This document shows positions 6,248 to 14,292 of a stretch of DNA of 14,292 nucleotides, piece after piece (the first letter of the stretch is position 1; every line of letters begins with the position of its first letter). Source of the stretch: Arenicella sp. (lineage in GTDB: Bacteria; Pseudomonadota; Gammaproteobacteria; Arenicellales; Arenicellaceae). A program made the position numbers and the translations under genes. Under the pieces are notes generated by a model. That model saw only the letters and a list, made by a program, of their open reading frames with translations, had not been told where the DNA came from and made no database searches. Where the stretch lies: the NCBI GenBank assembly GCA_018677115.1, contig JAHHOC010000257.1, positions 1-14,292 of the forward strand. The letters are read 5' to 3'.

Positions 6248-6258
6248 CTCAAGTAGTG
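6231..6258 (-). terminator. Weak terminator-like element after the dioxygenase gene
   Basis: A 5-bp stem CCACT/AGTGG (6244-6258) begins about 12 bases below the dioxygenase stop and is followed after a gap of seven bases by six T's on the minus strand (6236-6231). The stem is short and the T-run is offset, so termination would be inefficient. The element overlaps the promoter of the next gene. Confidence 0.25.
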
Positions 6259-6269
6259 GACATTAACCG

Positions 6270-7436
6270 TTAGATGCTCAGATCCAGCAAATTGTAGTCT
6301 TTGAGTGTTGCAAGTGCTCCGAGGGTCCAGCTGATGTTCTCTCCTGCGAGGGGTTTATAATCGTAGGGTTGCTCGTCCGGGAAGCGTTGCCGCCGGGCAT
6401 CGATCGCCAGGCCAATGACTTGTGAACGCTTGCGAATATGGGCGGCGTCATAAACTACCGCCTCGCTGTGCATGCCTGCGCCCATGATATCCAGCACCGA
6501 GGAGCGTCGATGAAAACCGAAATTTACCGTTACCCGGGGTTCAAAACCGGTGTTGGCAAAGGATCCGTGTACGATTTGCCGATTGCAGATGACGACATCC
6601 CCGGGGTTACAGATAATCGGCACGGCGTCCGGTAATCGCTCGCTGCCCAACTCGGCCACCAGCGCCTTGATATCGATTTTGCCGACTTTATGCGACCCCG
6701 GCACGACCCACACACCATTGACGGCGGTGCTGCCGCAAACCTGCGCCATAAAATTGAAACCGTGGATATCCTCGTCGAACTCGGGACTGTCCCAGTGAGT
6801 ATCGCCATCCTGGTGCCACGACACCGCGGCTCCCAGCCCGGGGTCTTTAAAGAAAATCACTTCATTGAAGGGCGCAAAGTCGTCACCGTGGATGGCTTCT
6901 GCAACTTTCAATAGTTCGGGATGCCCGTAGGTACGAAGACAGGCTTGTGAAAATTGTAACTGACCCACCAGAATAAACGGCGCAAATGCCGGTGCGTCCG
7001 CAGCGGCTGCCGGTTCAAATAATTTCACCTGGTGACGCCCGTTCAATAAATCCGTGCCACCCAGAGGGTCGGATAGCGGTTTCGCCCATTGCAGGGTCAG
7101 TGCCTCACAGTCCACACCGAGAGCTGGCGAGCCATCAGCGTCGACTGGACTATCAGGTGACACTGGAAAATTGCGACGCATGGCTGCTATATCATGGCGG
7201 ATATCCTCAAGTTCCTGATCGCTGATCACGCCCTCAAAAATGTAAAATCCGTATTCCGAGTAGGTTGCCCGAATGGCGGGATCGAGATTGCCATCAGCAT
7301 CAAACCTGAGCGGCCCACGGTTATCCAGATCGAGTGCGCGTTGCTGGCCCTCAATCAAGTAGTTGCGCATGGCGTCAGCATCTTCACCGTAATAGGCGGC
7401 GCATGCTTCGATAGATCGGGTGGTGTCTTCAGGCAT
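6270..7436 (-). CDS. Phytanoyl-CoA dioxygenase (PhyH) family Fe(II)/2-oxoglutarate oxygenase
   Basis: A 388-residue cytoplasmic protein of the PhyH family, non-haem iron enzymes that hydroxylate a substrate using oxygen and 2-oxoglutarate. The metal triad is visible: H208-x-D210 in 'SWHQDGDTHW' and H290 in 'QIVHGSFANTG', with R301 eleven residues later as the likely 2-oxoglutarate-binding Arg. Residues 276-284 (ICNPGDVVI) form the strand preceding the distal His. The N-terminal 55 residues or so are extra to the core fold. Bacterial family members act on diverse small molecules, so the substrate is unknown. The gene begins 80 bases below the xerC stop with no clear terminator between, so read-through is possible. 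A TATAAA at 7469-7464 could be a -10, but no matching -35 was seen. ATG 7436 has only a weak GGA-type ribosome site. Confidence 0.88.
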   Translation of the reverse strand: MPEDTTRSIEACAAYYGEDADAMRNYLIEGQQRALDLDNRGPLRFDADGNLDPAIRATYSEYGFYIFEGVISDQELEDIRHDIAAMRRNFPVSPDSPVDADGSPALGVDCEALTLQWAKPLSDPLGGTDLLNGRHQVKLFEPAAAADAPAFAPFILVGQLQFSQACLRTYGHPELLKVAEAIHGDDFAPFNEVIFFKDPGLGAAVSWHQDGDTHWDSPEFDEDIHGFNFMAQVCGSTAVNGVWVVPGSHKVGKIDIKALVAELGSERLPDAVPIICNPGDVVICNRQIVHGSFANTGFEPRVTVNFGFHRRSSVLDIMGAGMHSEAVVYDAAHIRKRSQVIGLAIDARRQRFPDEQPYDYKPLAGENISWTLGALATLKDYNLLDLSI

Positions 7437-7516
7437 TGTAAATTCCGCTGTTCATTTCATAGATTTATACTACACAGTCTGGCTTATCACCTTTGTGTTT
7501 TGTACAAATAGTGCTG

Positions 7517-8452
7517 TCAATCTTGGTCTGTCCCAGTGGGCTTATTGCTCTGGCCTTTTTTCCTCGCCCGCGGATGTGCGTCGTCGTATACCTGTGCCAA
7601 GTGCTGAAAATCAAGATGCGTATAAATCTGCGTGGTGCTGATGTTGGCATGGCCGAGCAATTCCTGAACTGCCCTGAGTTCACCGCTGGATTCAAGCAGG
7701 TGACTGGCAAAAGAATGCCGTAACATGTGCGGACTGACGGGTATGTCAATGCCCTGCCTGGCTGCCCAGTATTTAACCCGTTGCTGGATGGTGCGTGGGT
7801 TTATGCGGCGGCCGTGCTTGGAAACGAATACCGCCTGGAAATCTTTCAATGGCAGTGTATTACGTTGCATTAGCCACTCCCTAAGCGCTTTGTCAGCATA
7901 CTTACCAATCGGCAGGTCGCGGGTTTTATTGCCTTTACCGGTCACCCGTACCAGTTTTTCAGGCAGCATTAAATCGTTAAGGTCCAGGTCACATAGTTCC
8001 GACAGGCGGAGCCCGGAAGAGTAGAACAGCTCCATTGCGGCTTTGTCGCGATAGCTGAGCGGGTTGTCGGCGTCTATCTCAATCAGCGAAGTGATCTGGT
8101 CGACGGTAAGTGTTTTGGGTAATCTTTTGGCGGCTTTCGGTGCGCGTACGTCATCGAACGGATTGGTTGCCAGTATTCGTTGTTGCATCAGGAACTGTGC
8201 CAGGCCGCGACCCGACGAAAGAACACGTTGAATGCTCTTGGCGTGCAGGCGTTTGGCATTGAGGCTGGCGGAAAACTGGCGCACCGCGTGGGTGGTCAGC
8301 CCTTGCCATAGCATCAGGCCTTGTTGATCACAAAAAGCCAGCAGTTTGCGTATATCCCGCCGGTAGGCGGCCAGCGTGTGCGGGGACAGCCGCCGCTCAA
8401 CCTCCAAAGTATTTAGATAACGATCCACATCATCTTGAATCGTTCCAGTCAT
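7517..8452 (-). CDS. xerC: Tyrosine recombinase XerC
   Basis: A 311-residue tyrosine recombinase. With its partner XerD, XerC resolves chromosome dimers at dif sites before cell division. The N-terminal SAM-like DNA-binding domain spans about 1-100 and the catalytic domain about 110-295. All active-site residues are present: R149 (SGLRLSEL), K173 (TGKGNKTR), H242 and R245 (HMLRHSFASH), H268 (LGHANIS) and nucleophile Y277 (IYTHLDF). Identification as XerC rather than XerD rests on position directly below dapF and DUF484, the conserved gammaproteobacterial order. The ATG follows the DUF484 stop by four bases and lacks a good ribosome site, suggesting coupled translation. The tail after about 295 is short, basic and polar. 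Confidence 0.94.
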   Translation of the reverse strand: MTGTIQDDVDRYLNTLEVERRLSPHTLAAYRRDIRKLLAFCDQQGLMLWQGLTTHAVRQFSASLNAKRLHAKSIQRVLSSGRGLAQFLMQQRILATNPFDDVRAPKAAKRLPKTLTVDQITSLIEIDADNPLSYRDKAAMELFYSSGLRLSELCDLDLNDLMLPEKLVRVTGKGNKTRDLPIGKYADKALREWLMQRNTLPLKDFQAVFVSKHGRRINPRTIQQRVKYWAARQGIDIPVSPHMLRHSFASHLLESSGELRAVQELLGHANISTTQIYTHLDFQHLAQVYDDAHPRARKKGQSNKPTGTDQD

Positions 8453-8456
8453 GAGT

Positions 8457-9122
8457 TTAATCAGCAGGTTGCAAGCGGGCGAGGCAAATGCCCGCCATCA
8501 GGCCGAGGCGGTTCAGGTGATCGGTGCCCAGATCATGAGTAAAGCGGACCGGGTCGCTGGAACCCAACGCCAGGATGCCGATCATGTCGTGTTCTGCGGT
8601 GAGCATGGGGATCAGCGCTGCGGACTTAACCGAATCGCTAAAGAACAGCTGGAGAATGTTGCTCGGCCAGCGTTCGTCACACACTGCCAGCTTATTGGAG
8701 AGGCGCCGTAATGCATCTTCATAACCTTCATTTTCATCCGGTCGTTGTGCAACCGCGCGTGCAGTTTTGAAAGACACTTCATCAATGTTAAAAGTCTTGC
8801 GCAGCGCCAGTGGGAATTCACCGGCAAATTCAGACAGGTTACTAAAGCCGATCAGCTGGCATAGGACATTACTGAAGCTGTCACTGATTTGCTCGTTCTC
8901 GCGTGCCACCTCAATCAGCTCTACGTGTTGCGAGTGAAATTGGGAAAGCCTTGATTTCAGCGTGCTGATCTGCCGCTCCAACAGTGATGCCGTGCCGCGG
9001 TTATCGGTCAGGGTAATTAGCTCAAGTAACTCGGGGTGACGTTGAAAAATATCCGGGTTAGCTTTTAACAGCGTGATCAGCTCGGCATCAATGTCTTTAT
9101 TTTCTGTGTTTATCTGTGACAT
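8457..9122 (-). CDS. DUF484 family protein (YigA-like, GAF-like fold)
   Basis: A 221-residue protein of the DUF484 family, found between dapF and xerC in many Gammaproteobacteria; its molecular function is not established. The N-terminus (about 10-45) carries the family's 'LKANPDIFQRHPELLELITL' segment. A predicted coiled-coil stretch follows at about 46-75 (ERQISTLKSRLSQF...), then a GAF-like domain with 'SAALIPM...HDMIGILALGS' at about 160-190. The ATG at 9122 is chosen because it sits ten bases below the dapF stop and starts the family-like sequence; the frame extends to a TTG at 9167 that would run into dapF. Its place in the dapF-xerC transcript suggests a link to XerC or cell-wall growth, but that is only context. 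Confidence 0.9.
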   Translation of the reverse strand: MSQINTENKDIDAELITLLKANPDIFQRHPELLELITLTDNRGTASLLERQISTLKSRLSQFHSQHVELIEVARENEQISDSFSNVLCQLIGFSNLSEFAGEFPLALRKTFNIDEVSFKTARAVAQRPDENEGYEDALRRLSNKLAVCDERWPSNILQLFFSDSVKSAALIPMLTAEHDMIGILALGSSDPVRFTHDLGTDHLNRLGLMAGICLARLQPAD

Positions 9123-9132
9123 GTAGTCTTCT

Positions 9133-9978
9133 CTAATTTTCGCTCTCGAGTTCAATCTCGCCCTCAAAAGAAGTGTGGGCCGGGCCGGTCATAAACACTG
9201 GTTGGCCTTCGCCCTCCCACCTTATGCTCAAACGGCCGCCGGGCAAAGTTACCGTTACCTCGGGATTTAGTTTTTGAGCATGGATGCCGGCAGCCACTGC
9301 AGCACAGGCACCACTGCCACAGGCCAGGGTTTCTCCTACACCGCGTTCAAACACGCGCAGGGCGATTTCACCTCGGCCTTTAATCTGCATAAAACCAACG
9401 TTAGTGCGCTCGGGGAAAATCGGATGCGATTCCAAAACCGGGCCAATCTGGCTAACCGGTGCGTGTTCGACATCGTCGACTATTAGCACCGCATGCGGAT
9501 TACCCACAGACAGCGCATAAAAATTGATGGCATCACCGTCTTTATTGATTACGTATTGACCGGCACGCTGAGTTTCCGCCAGTGGGATATCGACCGGATC
9601 AAATGAGGGCACACCCATATTTACCGTGACTTCGCCGGTTTCCGGGTCCTGTTGCAATTGCATATCACCGCTGATGGTTTCAACGCTGAGCGGATTTTTG
9701 CTGGAAAGGCCACGCGCATATACGAATTTCAGAAAGCAGCGGGCGCCGTTACCACACTGCCCTACTTCGCTACCATCGGCATTGAGGATACGATATTTGA
9801 AATCGATACCGGGTCTCCGTGACTGTTCTACCAGCAGTATCTGGTCGCAACCGATGCCGAGATGACGGTCAGCAATGCGTGCCGCCTGTTCGGCAGACAG
9901 GTTAAGTGGGCGGTCAGTGCAGTCAAACACAACAAAATCGTTGCCAAGGGCCTGCATTTTGGTGAACGGAACCTTCAT
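9133..9978 (-). CDS. dapF: Diaminopimelate epimerase DapF
   Basis: A 281-residue cytoplasmic enzyme that converts LL- to meso-diaminopimelate, the direct precursor of lysine and of peptidoglycan cross-links. The two catalytic cysteines are present: C75 in 'NADGSEVGQCGNGARC' and C220 in 'ETLACGSGACA', with length and spacing close to the E. coli enzyme (274 residues). The N-terminal 'FTKMQALGNDFVV' is typical. The frame extends eight codons to a TTG at 10002, but the ATG at 9978 gives the normal N-terminus and is preferred. The ribosome site is weak. It is the first gene of the dapF-DUF484-xerC set and is divergent from the HAD phosphatase gene, with an 86-base shared upstream region. Confidence 0.96.
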   Translation of the reverse strand: MKVPFTKMQALGNDFVVFDCTDRPLNLSAEQAARIADRHLGIGCDQILLVEQSRRPGIDFKYRILNADGSEVGQCGNGARCFLKFVYARGLSSKNPLSVETISGDMQLQQDPETGEVTVNMGVPSFDPVDIPLAETQRAGQYVINKDGDAINFYALSVGNPHAVLIVDDVEHAPVSQIGPVLESHPIFPERTNVGFMQIKGRGEIALRVFERGVGETLACGSGACAAVAAGIHAQKLNPEVTVTLPGGRLSIRWEGEGQPVFMTGPAHTSFEGEIELESEN

Positions 9979-10028
9979 CTGACGGACATCGACATTAAAC
10001 AACCTGTGGCATAGGCGCTATTTAACCA

Positions 10029-10034
10029 TATAAT
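10029..10034 (+). promoter_or_regulatory. Candidate -10 element for the HAD phosphatase gene
   Basis: A perfect TATAAT lies 30 bases before the ATG at 10065, in the 86-base region divergent from dapF. The -35 candidate (TGGCAT at 10007-10012, 16-base spacer) is poor. A start near 10041 would give a leader of about 24 nt with no Shine-Dalgarno-like sequence. Confidence 0.45.
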
Positions 10035-10064
10035 TCCAGAAGCAACCTGTTCATTCTCATTCTT

Positions 10065-10736
10065 ATGTATATCGACTGGTCGAATATCGAAACTGTGCTC
10101 CTTGATATGGATGGCACTTTGCTTGACCTGCACTTTGACAGCCACTTCTGGCTAGATCACCTGCCTCAGGTTTACGCCCAAAAGCATCAGCTGAGCGACG
10201 AAGAAGTCCAGCAAATCATGATGCCTTTATTTGAAAATCATGCCGGGACCCTGAACTGGTATTGTGTTGAGTTCTGGTCGGACGCACTGGGGCTGGACAT
10301 TATGCAGCACAAACAGGAAGTGTCGCATAAGATCGGTTACCGGCCCGCTGCACAGGGGTTTTTGCAGCGCTGCCGTGAGCAGGTGGATGATTTGCGCCTG
10401 ATTACCAATGCGCATCGTGAGGTACTGAACCTTAAGATCGAACACACCAAACTGGATCAGTACTTTGATCAAATGGTGTGTTCACACGAATTAGGCGCAC
10501 CAAAGGAACAGCTGGAGTTCTGGTCGAGCCTGCATTCCATGCAGGGTTTTGATCCGGACAGCACCCTGTTCATTGACGACAGCGAAACCGTTTTGGATGC
10601 AGCACATGCATTCGGGATTGGTCACATTTTCAGTATTGCGGAACCGGATTCGCAGCGCGAACGCGCACAAGCGAGCAAGTTCCCCATGCTGACTTCATTC
10701 ACCAGTGCACAGGAGGCGCCATTAAAGCAGCGATAA
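10065..10736 (+). CDS. yrfG: YrfG-like HAD-family GMP/IMP 5'-nucleotidase
   Basis: A 223-residue HAD-superfamily phosphatase and the only plus-strand gene in the window. Motif I is 'DMDGTLLD' with nucleophile D14 and acid/base D16; motif II is T114 (LITNAH), motif III K147 (GAPKEQ), and motif IV D171-D172 (LFIDDSETVLDAA). The cap has 'HAGTLNWYCVEFWSDALGLDI' at about 59-79, which closely parallels E. coli YrfG, described as a purine mononucleotide (GMP/IMP) phosphatase. The resemblance to YrfG is much stronger than to YigB, the HAD protein that sits in the enterobacterial xerC-uvrD cluster. There is no visible ribosome site, but a TATAAT lies close upstream. Its last 15 bases overlap the 3' end of uvrD on the other strand. 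Confidence 0.9.
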   Translation: MYIDWSNIETVLLDMDGTLLDLHFDSHFWLDHLPQVYAQKHQLSDEEVQQIMMPLFENHAGTLNWYCVEFWSDALGLDIMQHKQEVSHKIGYRPAAQGFLQRCREQVDDLRLITNAHREVLNLKIEHTKLDQYFDQMVCSHELGAPKEQLEFWSSLHSMQGFDPDSTLFIDDSETVLDAAHAFGIGHIFSIAEPDSQRERAQASKFPMLTSFTSAQEAPLKQR

Positions 10737-12893
10737 ATTTGCGTAGGCGAGGACCAGCCATTTGCTGCCGACTTCGGTAAAATTGATCTGAATGCGTGCG
10801 TATTCGCCCTGCCCCTCGAGGTTTACTACTACTCCTTCACCGAATTTAGGATGACTGACGTTCATGCCGACGGCAACGCCGCTCTCATGCGTGCTCTGAT
10901 CGTCGACCCATTTTGAGGAGCGCACGGGAGCGCTGTAGGTTTTTTTTGGTTTAGGGCGAATCTCGGTAATCAGCTCTTCAGGAATTTCACCGAGGAAGCG
11001 TGACGGGCTGGTGTATTTTTCCGACCCGTAGAGGCGCCGAAGCTCGGCATGGCTTAGCCACAACTGTTGCATTGCCCGGGTCATGCCCACATAACAGAGC
11101 CGGCGTTCTTCCTCGAGTCGTCCCGAGCCGTCTTCCAGCGAGCGCTGGTGCGGAAACAACCCCTCCTCCAGACCGGTAAGAAACACCAAGGGAAACTCAA
11201 GGCCCTTAGCGCTATGCAGGCTCATCAATTGTACGCAATCTTCCCATTCCTCGGCCTGTCCCTCGCCTGCTTCCAGAGACGCGTGGGCAAGAAATGAGGC
11301 CATGGGAGGCAAATCGTCCTCGGTTTCCTCAATTTCGAATCCGCGTGCAGCGGTGATTAGTTCTTGCAGGTTTTCTACCCTTGCCTGCCCTTTTTCGCCC
11401 TTTTCTTTTTCGAAATGCTCGATCAATTTGCTTAAGTCCAGCATGATCTCTATCTGCTGAAACAGGTCCTGGTTGGCGATCTGGCTGCTGATTTCTTGGA
11501 TCAGGTTGACGAAAACGCCGAGCGCAGATTTTGCACGGCTGGAGAGTTGCGAACCCGTCAGCAGCTGATTGGTAGCATCCCACATGGAGATCTGCTGGGC
11601 GCGGGCATATTCGCGGACCAGGTCTACGGTTTTATTGCCGATGCCCCGGGTGGGTGTGTTTACGATGCGTTCAAAAGAGGGGTCATCATCACGGCGCATA
11701 CACAGGCGCAAGTAGGCCAGCGCGTCCTTGATTTCGGCGCGTTCGAAAAACCGCAGGCCGCCATAAACTCGGTAGGGCATGCCCACATTCAACAATACCT
11801 CTTCAAATACCCGCGATTGGGCATTAGATCGATATAGAATAGCTACCTCACTGCGCAGGCCACCCTGATTGACCCAGGCTTGAATCTGGTCGATCACAAA
11901 GCGCGCTTCGTCCTGCTCGTTGTAGGCGGTGTACAGTTTGACCAGTTCGCCTTCTTCGCCTGCGGTCCACAGGTTTTTGCCAAGCCGCGTGCCGTTGTTC
12001 GCGATCACCGCGTTGGCGGCATCAAGGATGCGGGTGGTGGATCGATAGTTCTGTTCCAGCCTGATCAGCTTGGTGGCGGGAAAATCTTTCTCAAATTGCA
12101 GGATGTTTTCGACTTTTGCTCCCCGCCAACCGTAAATCGATTGATCATCGTCGCCCACCGCAAACAGGTTATGTGATTTCTGCACCAGCAGGCGCAGCCA
12201 AGCGTATTGAATGGAATTTGTGTCCTGGAACTCGTCCACAAGCACGTATTGAAAACGCTCCTGATAACGCTCGCGCAACACTTCGTTGTTTTTCAGCAGA
12301 TCGTAGGCACGCAACAATAGCTCGGAAAAATCCACCAGCCCGAAACGTTGGCATAAATTTTCGTAGTGGTTGTAAACAGCCAGCAACGTTTGCTGTTGCG
12401 CATCATTGCCTGGCGGCACCTGGCTGGGCCGTCGGCCTTCTTCTTTGTGACCGCTTATGTACCACTGCAATTGTTTGGGAGGCCAGTAAGCTTCGTCAAG
12501 CGCGAGCTCTTTCAGGCAGCGCCGGATCATCCGTAATTGATCGTCACTATCCAGAATCTGAAATGCCTGTGGCAGCCCGGCTTCTTCATAGTGTTGCCGC
12601 AGCAGCCGATGCGCGAGACTGTGAAAAGTGCCGATCCACATTCCGCTCATGGGGATGCCGAGCATTTTTTCGATGCGCCCACGCATTTCACGGCTAGCCT
12701 TATTGGTAAAGGTAACGGCAAGAATGGACAAGGGTGACACCCCGAGCGCATCCACCAGGTAAGCAATCCGTGAAGTGAGCACACGGGTTTTGCCACTACC
12801 GGCACCTGCTAACACCAGCATTGGTTGCGGCGGTGCAGCGACTGCCTCCCGTTGAGCGTCATTCAGCTCATTGAAAATATGCGAGATGTCCAA
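10722..12893 (-). CDS. uvrD: DNA helicase II, UvrD
   Basis: A 723-residue SF1A 3'-5' helicase acting in nucleotide excision and mismatch repair. Visible motifs are Walker A GAGSGKT (30-36), Ia (VTFTNKASREM), Walker B/motif II DEFQDT (220-225), III (GDDDQSIYGWRGA, about 247-259), IV (LEQNYRST), V (SLHSAKGLEFPLVFL) and VI (LCYVGMTRA). The C-terminus 'HPKFGEGVVV...KWLVLAYANL' is the UvrD Tudor-like tail that contacts RNA polymerase; Rep lacks this fit. Length matches E. coli UvrD (720). The start is TTG at 12893: MDISHIFNELND aligns with the E. coli N-terminus from residue 1 and no ATG is in frame nearby. It begins 15 bases below the glmS stop, with no clear ribosome site. Confidence 0.95.
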   Translation of the reverse strand: MDISHIFNELNDAQREAVAAPPQPMLVLAGAGSGKTRVLTSRIAYLVDALGVSPLSILAVTFTNKASREMRGRIEKMLGIPMSGMWIGTFHSLAHRLLRQHYEEAGLPQAFQILDSDDQLRMIRRCLKELALDEAYWPPKQLQWYISGHKEEGRRPSQVPPGNDAQQQTLLAVYNHYENLCQRFGLVDFSELLLRAYDLLKNNEVLRERYQERFQYVLVDEFQDTNSIQYAWLRLLVQKSHNLFAVGDDDQSIYGWRGAKVENILQFEKDFPATKLIRLEQNYRSTTRILDAANAVIANNGTRLGKNLWTAGEEGELVKLYTAYNEQDEARFVIDQIQAWVNQGGLRSEVAILYRSNAQSRVFEEVLLNVGMPYRVYGGLRFFERAEIKDALAYLRLCMRRDDDPSFERIVNTPTRGIGNKTVDLVREYARAQQISMWDATNQLLTGSQLSSRAKSALGVFVNLIQEISSQIANQDLFQQIEIMLDLSKLIEHFEKEKGEKGQARVENLQELITAARGFEIEETEDDLPPMASFLAHASLEAGEGQAEEWEDCVQLMSLHSAKGLEFPLVFLTGLEEGLFPHQRSLEDGSGRLEEERRLCYVGMTRAMQQLWLSHAELRRLYGSEKYTSPSRFLGEIPEELITEIRPKPKKTYSAPVRSSKWVDDQSTHESGVAVGMNVSHPKFGEGVVVNLEGQGEYARIQINFTEVGSKWLVLAYANLSLL

Positions 12894-12908
12894 ATTAAAA
12901 ATATGTTG

Positions 12909-14292
12909 CTATTCGACGGTTACCGATTTTGCCAGGTTCCTTGGCTTGTCAATATCAGTGCCTTTGTTGAGAGCAACATGGTAGGAGAGCAATTGCAGTG
13001 GAACCACATACAGAATAGGGGCGATGTAGTTATTTACCGGTGCTACTTCCAGCACCAATGTTTCCTGGTCAGATTTAAGGCCGGACTTCTGGTCTGCGAA
13101 TACAAACAGCTTGCCACCACGGGCGCGGACTTCTTCGAGGTTTGATTTTAGCTTCTCCAACAAATCGTTGTTCGGCGCCACTGCCACCACCGGCATATCG
13201 TCATCGATAAGCGCCAGCGGTCCATGTTTGAGTTCGCCTGCAGCATAGGCCTCTGCATGTATGTAGGAAATTTCCTTCAGCTTCAATGCACCCTCCATAG
13301 CGATCGGATAATGGGCACCGCGGCCGAGAAACAAGGCGTGATGCTTATTGGTGAAATGCTTGGCCATAGCAATGATCTGACTCTCAAGCTGCAACACTTT
13401 TTCAATCTGTTGCGGCAGGCTGCGCAGCTCCTGTACTACCTCCTGCTCCAGAGCATCGGCAGACTGGCCGTCACCGATGCGGCGTCGCCGCAGGCAGATA
13501 GCCAGCATCAACAATGTGACCAGCTGGGTGGTGAAGGCTTTGGTAGAGGCAACGCCGATCTCCGGTCCGGCATGGGTAAGGATGGTCAGGTCACTGGCTC
13601 GCACCAGGGAACTCTCCGGCACATTGCAGATACACAATGTATTGGTGTAGCCAAGGCCTTTGGCCATTTCCAGTGCCGCCATAGTGTCCAGTGTCTCGCC
13701 GGACTGCGAAATAGTCACAAACATAGTGCCGTCGTCAACAACATGGTGCCGGTAGCGGTACTCACTGGCAATTTCTACGTCGCAACGGATGCCGAACTCC
13801 TCAAACCAGTAACGCGCCACGCTGGCCGCATAGTAACTGGTTCCGCAGGCGATGATTTTTATTTGATCGGCGCGATCAAAAATTTCTCTGGCATTGTCAC
13901 CAAAGGGAAGTTCAAGCACGCTGTCTGCACCCAGGCGGCCTTCAAGGGTTTCGGTGATAGCGCGGGTCTGCTCATGAATTTCCTTTTTCATGTAGTGTGC
14001 ATATCCACCCAGTTCCACCTCATCGTCACTCAAGGTGCTGACATTCACCCTGCGTTCCACCGGTTGGCGGTTACGGTCATAAATTTGCACCGAATCAGTG
14101 GTGACTCTGGCAATGTCACCGTCCTCTAGAACAATATATTCCTTGGCAACGGGTATCAGCGCCGACATATCGCTGGCAATAAAATTTTCGCCCTCTCCCA
14201 GCCCTACCAGCAGGGGTGAACCACTTCGGGCCGCGATCAGCACGTCGGCTTCCTGCTTGGAGACCACACCAAGACCATAGGCTCCTTTGAGT
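12909..14292 (-). CDS. glmS: Glutamine-fructose-6-phosphate aminotransferase GlmS (partial, N-terminus missing)
   Basis: The C-terminal 460 residues of GlmS, which makes glucosamine-6-phosphate from fructose-6-phosphate and glutamine, the entry step to UDP-GlcNAc for peptidoglycan and lipopolysaccharide. The window edge removes about 150 residues, including nearly all of the glutaminase domain; the visible part begins at 'LKGAYGLGVVSKQEAD', the end of that domain. Two SIS isomerase domains follow, with 'ACGTSYYAA', 'ISQSGETLDT', 'GVASTKAFTTQL' and 'AAGELKHGPLALI' clearly conserved, and the C-terminus 'PRNLAKSVTVE' carrying the catalytic-region Lys is the same as in E. coli. The open frame runs off the window, so the true start is outside. 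It is followed at 15 bases by uvrD. No ribozyme or sRNA target site is visible downstream. Confidence 0.97.
   Translation of the reverse strand, partial: LKGAYGLGVVSKQEADVLIAARSGSPLLVGLGEGENFIASDMSALIPVAKEYIVLEDGDIARVTTDSVQIYDRNRQPVERRVNVSTLSDDEVELGGYAHYMKKEIHEQTRAITETLEGRLGADSVLELPFGDNAREIFDRADQIKIIACGTSYYAASVARYWFEEFGIRCDVEIASEYRYRHHVVDDGTMFVTISQSGETLDTMAALEMAKGLGYTNTLCICNVPESSLVRASDLTILTHAGPEIGVASTKAFTTQLVTLLMLAICLRRRRIGDGQSADALEQEVVQELRSLPQQIEKVLQLESQIIAMAKHFTNKHHALFLGRGAHYPIAMEGALKLKEISYIHAEAYAAGELKHGPLALIDDDMPVVAVAPNNDLLEKLKSNLEEVRARGGKLFVFADQKSGLKSDQETLVLEVAPVNNYIAPILYVVPLQLLSYHVALNKGTDIDKPRNLAKSVTVE

Noticed and set aside
12116..12697. 193-codon plus-strand open frame opposite uvrD
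   Set aside because: Antisense to conserved helicase motifs; no recognisable protein features.
13224..14129. 301-codon plus-strand open frame opposite glmS
   Set aside because: It is entirely antisense to strongly conserved GlmS sequence and does not resemble a protein family; a composition-driven shadow.

Overview
This 14.3 kb window looks like chromosomal DNA from a gammaproteobacterium, probably a free-living and possibly marine one. The main evidence is the cluster dapF - DUF484 - xerC lying near uvrD. This resembles the enterobacterial dapF-yigA-xerC-yigB-uvrD neighbourhood and its pseudomonad equivalents. The GlmS, UvrD and YrfG-type proteins are also close to their gammaproteobacterial relatives. 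All genes but one are on the minus strand; the exception is a YrfG-like HAD phosphatase at 10065-10736.

Right half (about 6270-14292), read in the minus direction: a glmS gene cut by the window edge, then uvrD 15 bases after it with a TTG start; then the plus-strand HAD nucleotidase, whose 3' end overlaps uvrD tail to tail by 15 bp; then dapF, a DUF484 gene and xerC, separated by 10 and 4 bases and so almost certainly one transcript; then a phytanoyl-CoA dioxygenase-family gene 80 bases below xerC. These are mostly housekeeping functions: amino-sugar synthesis, DNA repair, lysine/peptidoglycan precursor synthesis and chromosome dimer resolution.

Middle (3745-6269): a monocistronic-looking gene for a large secreted acidic protein. 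It has a signal peptide, five Cys-rich repeats of about 100 residues and a C-terminal GEVED-type domain. It carries its own sigma70-like promoter (TGGAAA-N17-TATAAT), a leader of about 140 nt with complementary segments, and a strong intrinsic terminator containing a perfect 24-bp palindrome. Repeats 1 and 3 are nearly identical in DNA, although they are not adjacent.

Left half (290-3687): the most interesting part. Four genes are joined by three consecutive ATGA stop/start overlaps: a calcineurin-like metallophosphoesterase, a VTT/TVP38 (DedA-superfamily) membrane protein, a CdsA-type cytidylyltransferase and a CDP-alcohol phosphatidyltransferase. Upstream lies a perfect FNR/Anr-type box (TTGAT-N4-ATCAA), exactly 41.5 bp above the start point predicted from a CATACT -10 element. 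The simplest reading is an oxygen-responsive accessory operon for phospholipid head-group synthesis and lipid movement. Both lipid enzymes differ from the textbook motif at one position (AR to AI in the transferase, GHGG to GMGG in the cytidylyltransferase). The product is unknown.

At the extreme left edge (below position 210) a minus-strand frame resembles the start of a secreted protein but has no usable start codon in frame. No rRNA, tRNA, CRISPR array or insertion sequence was seen.
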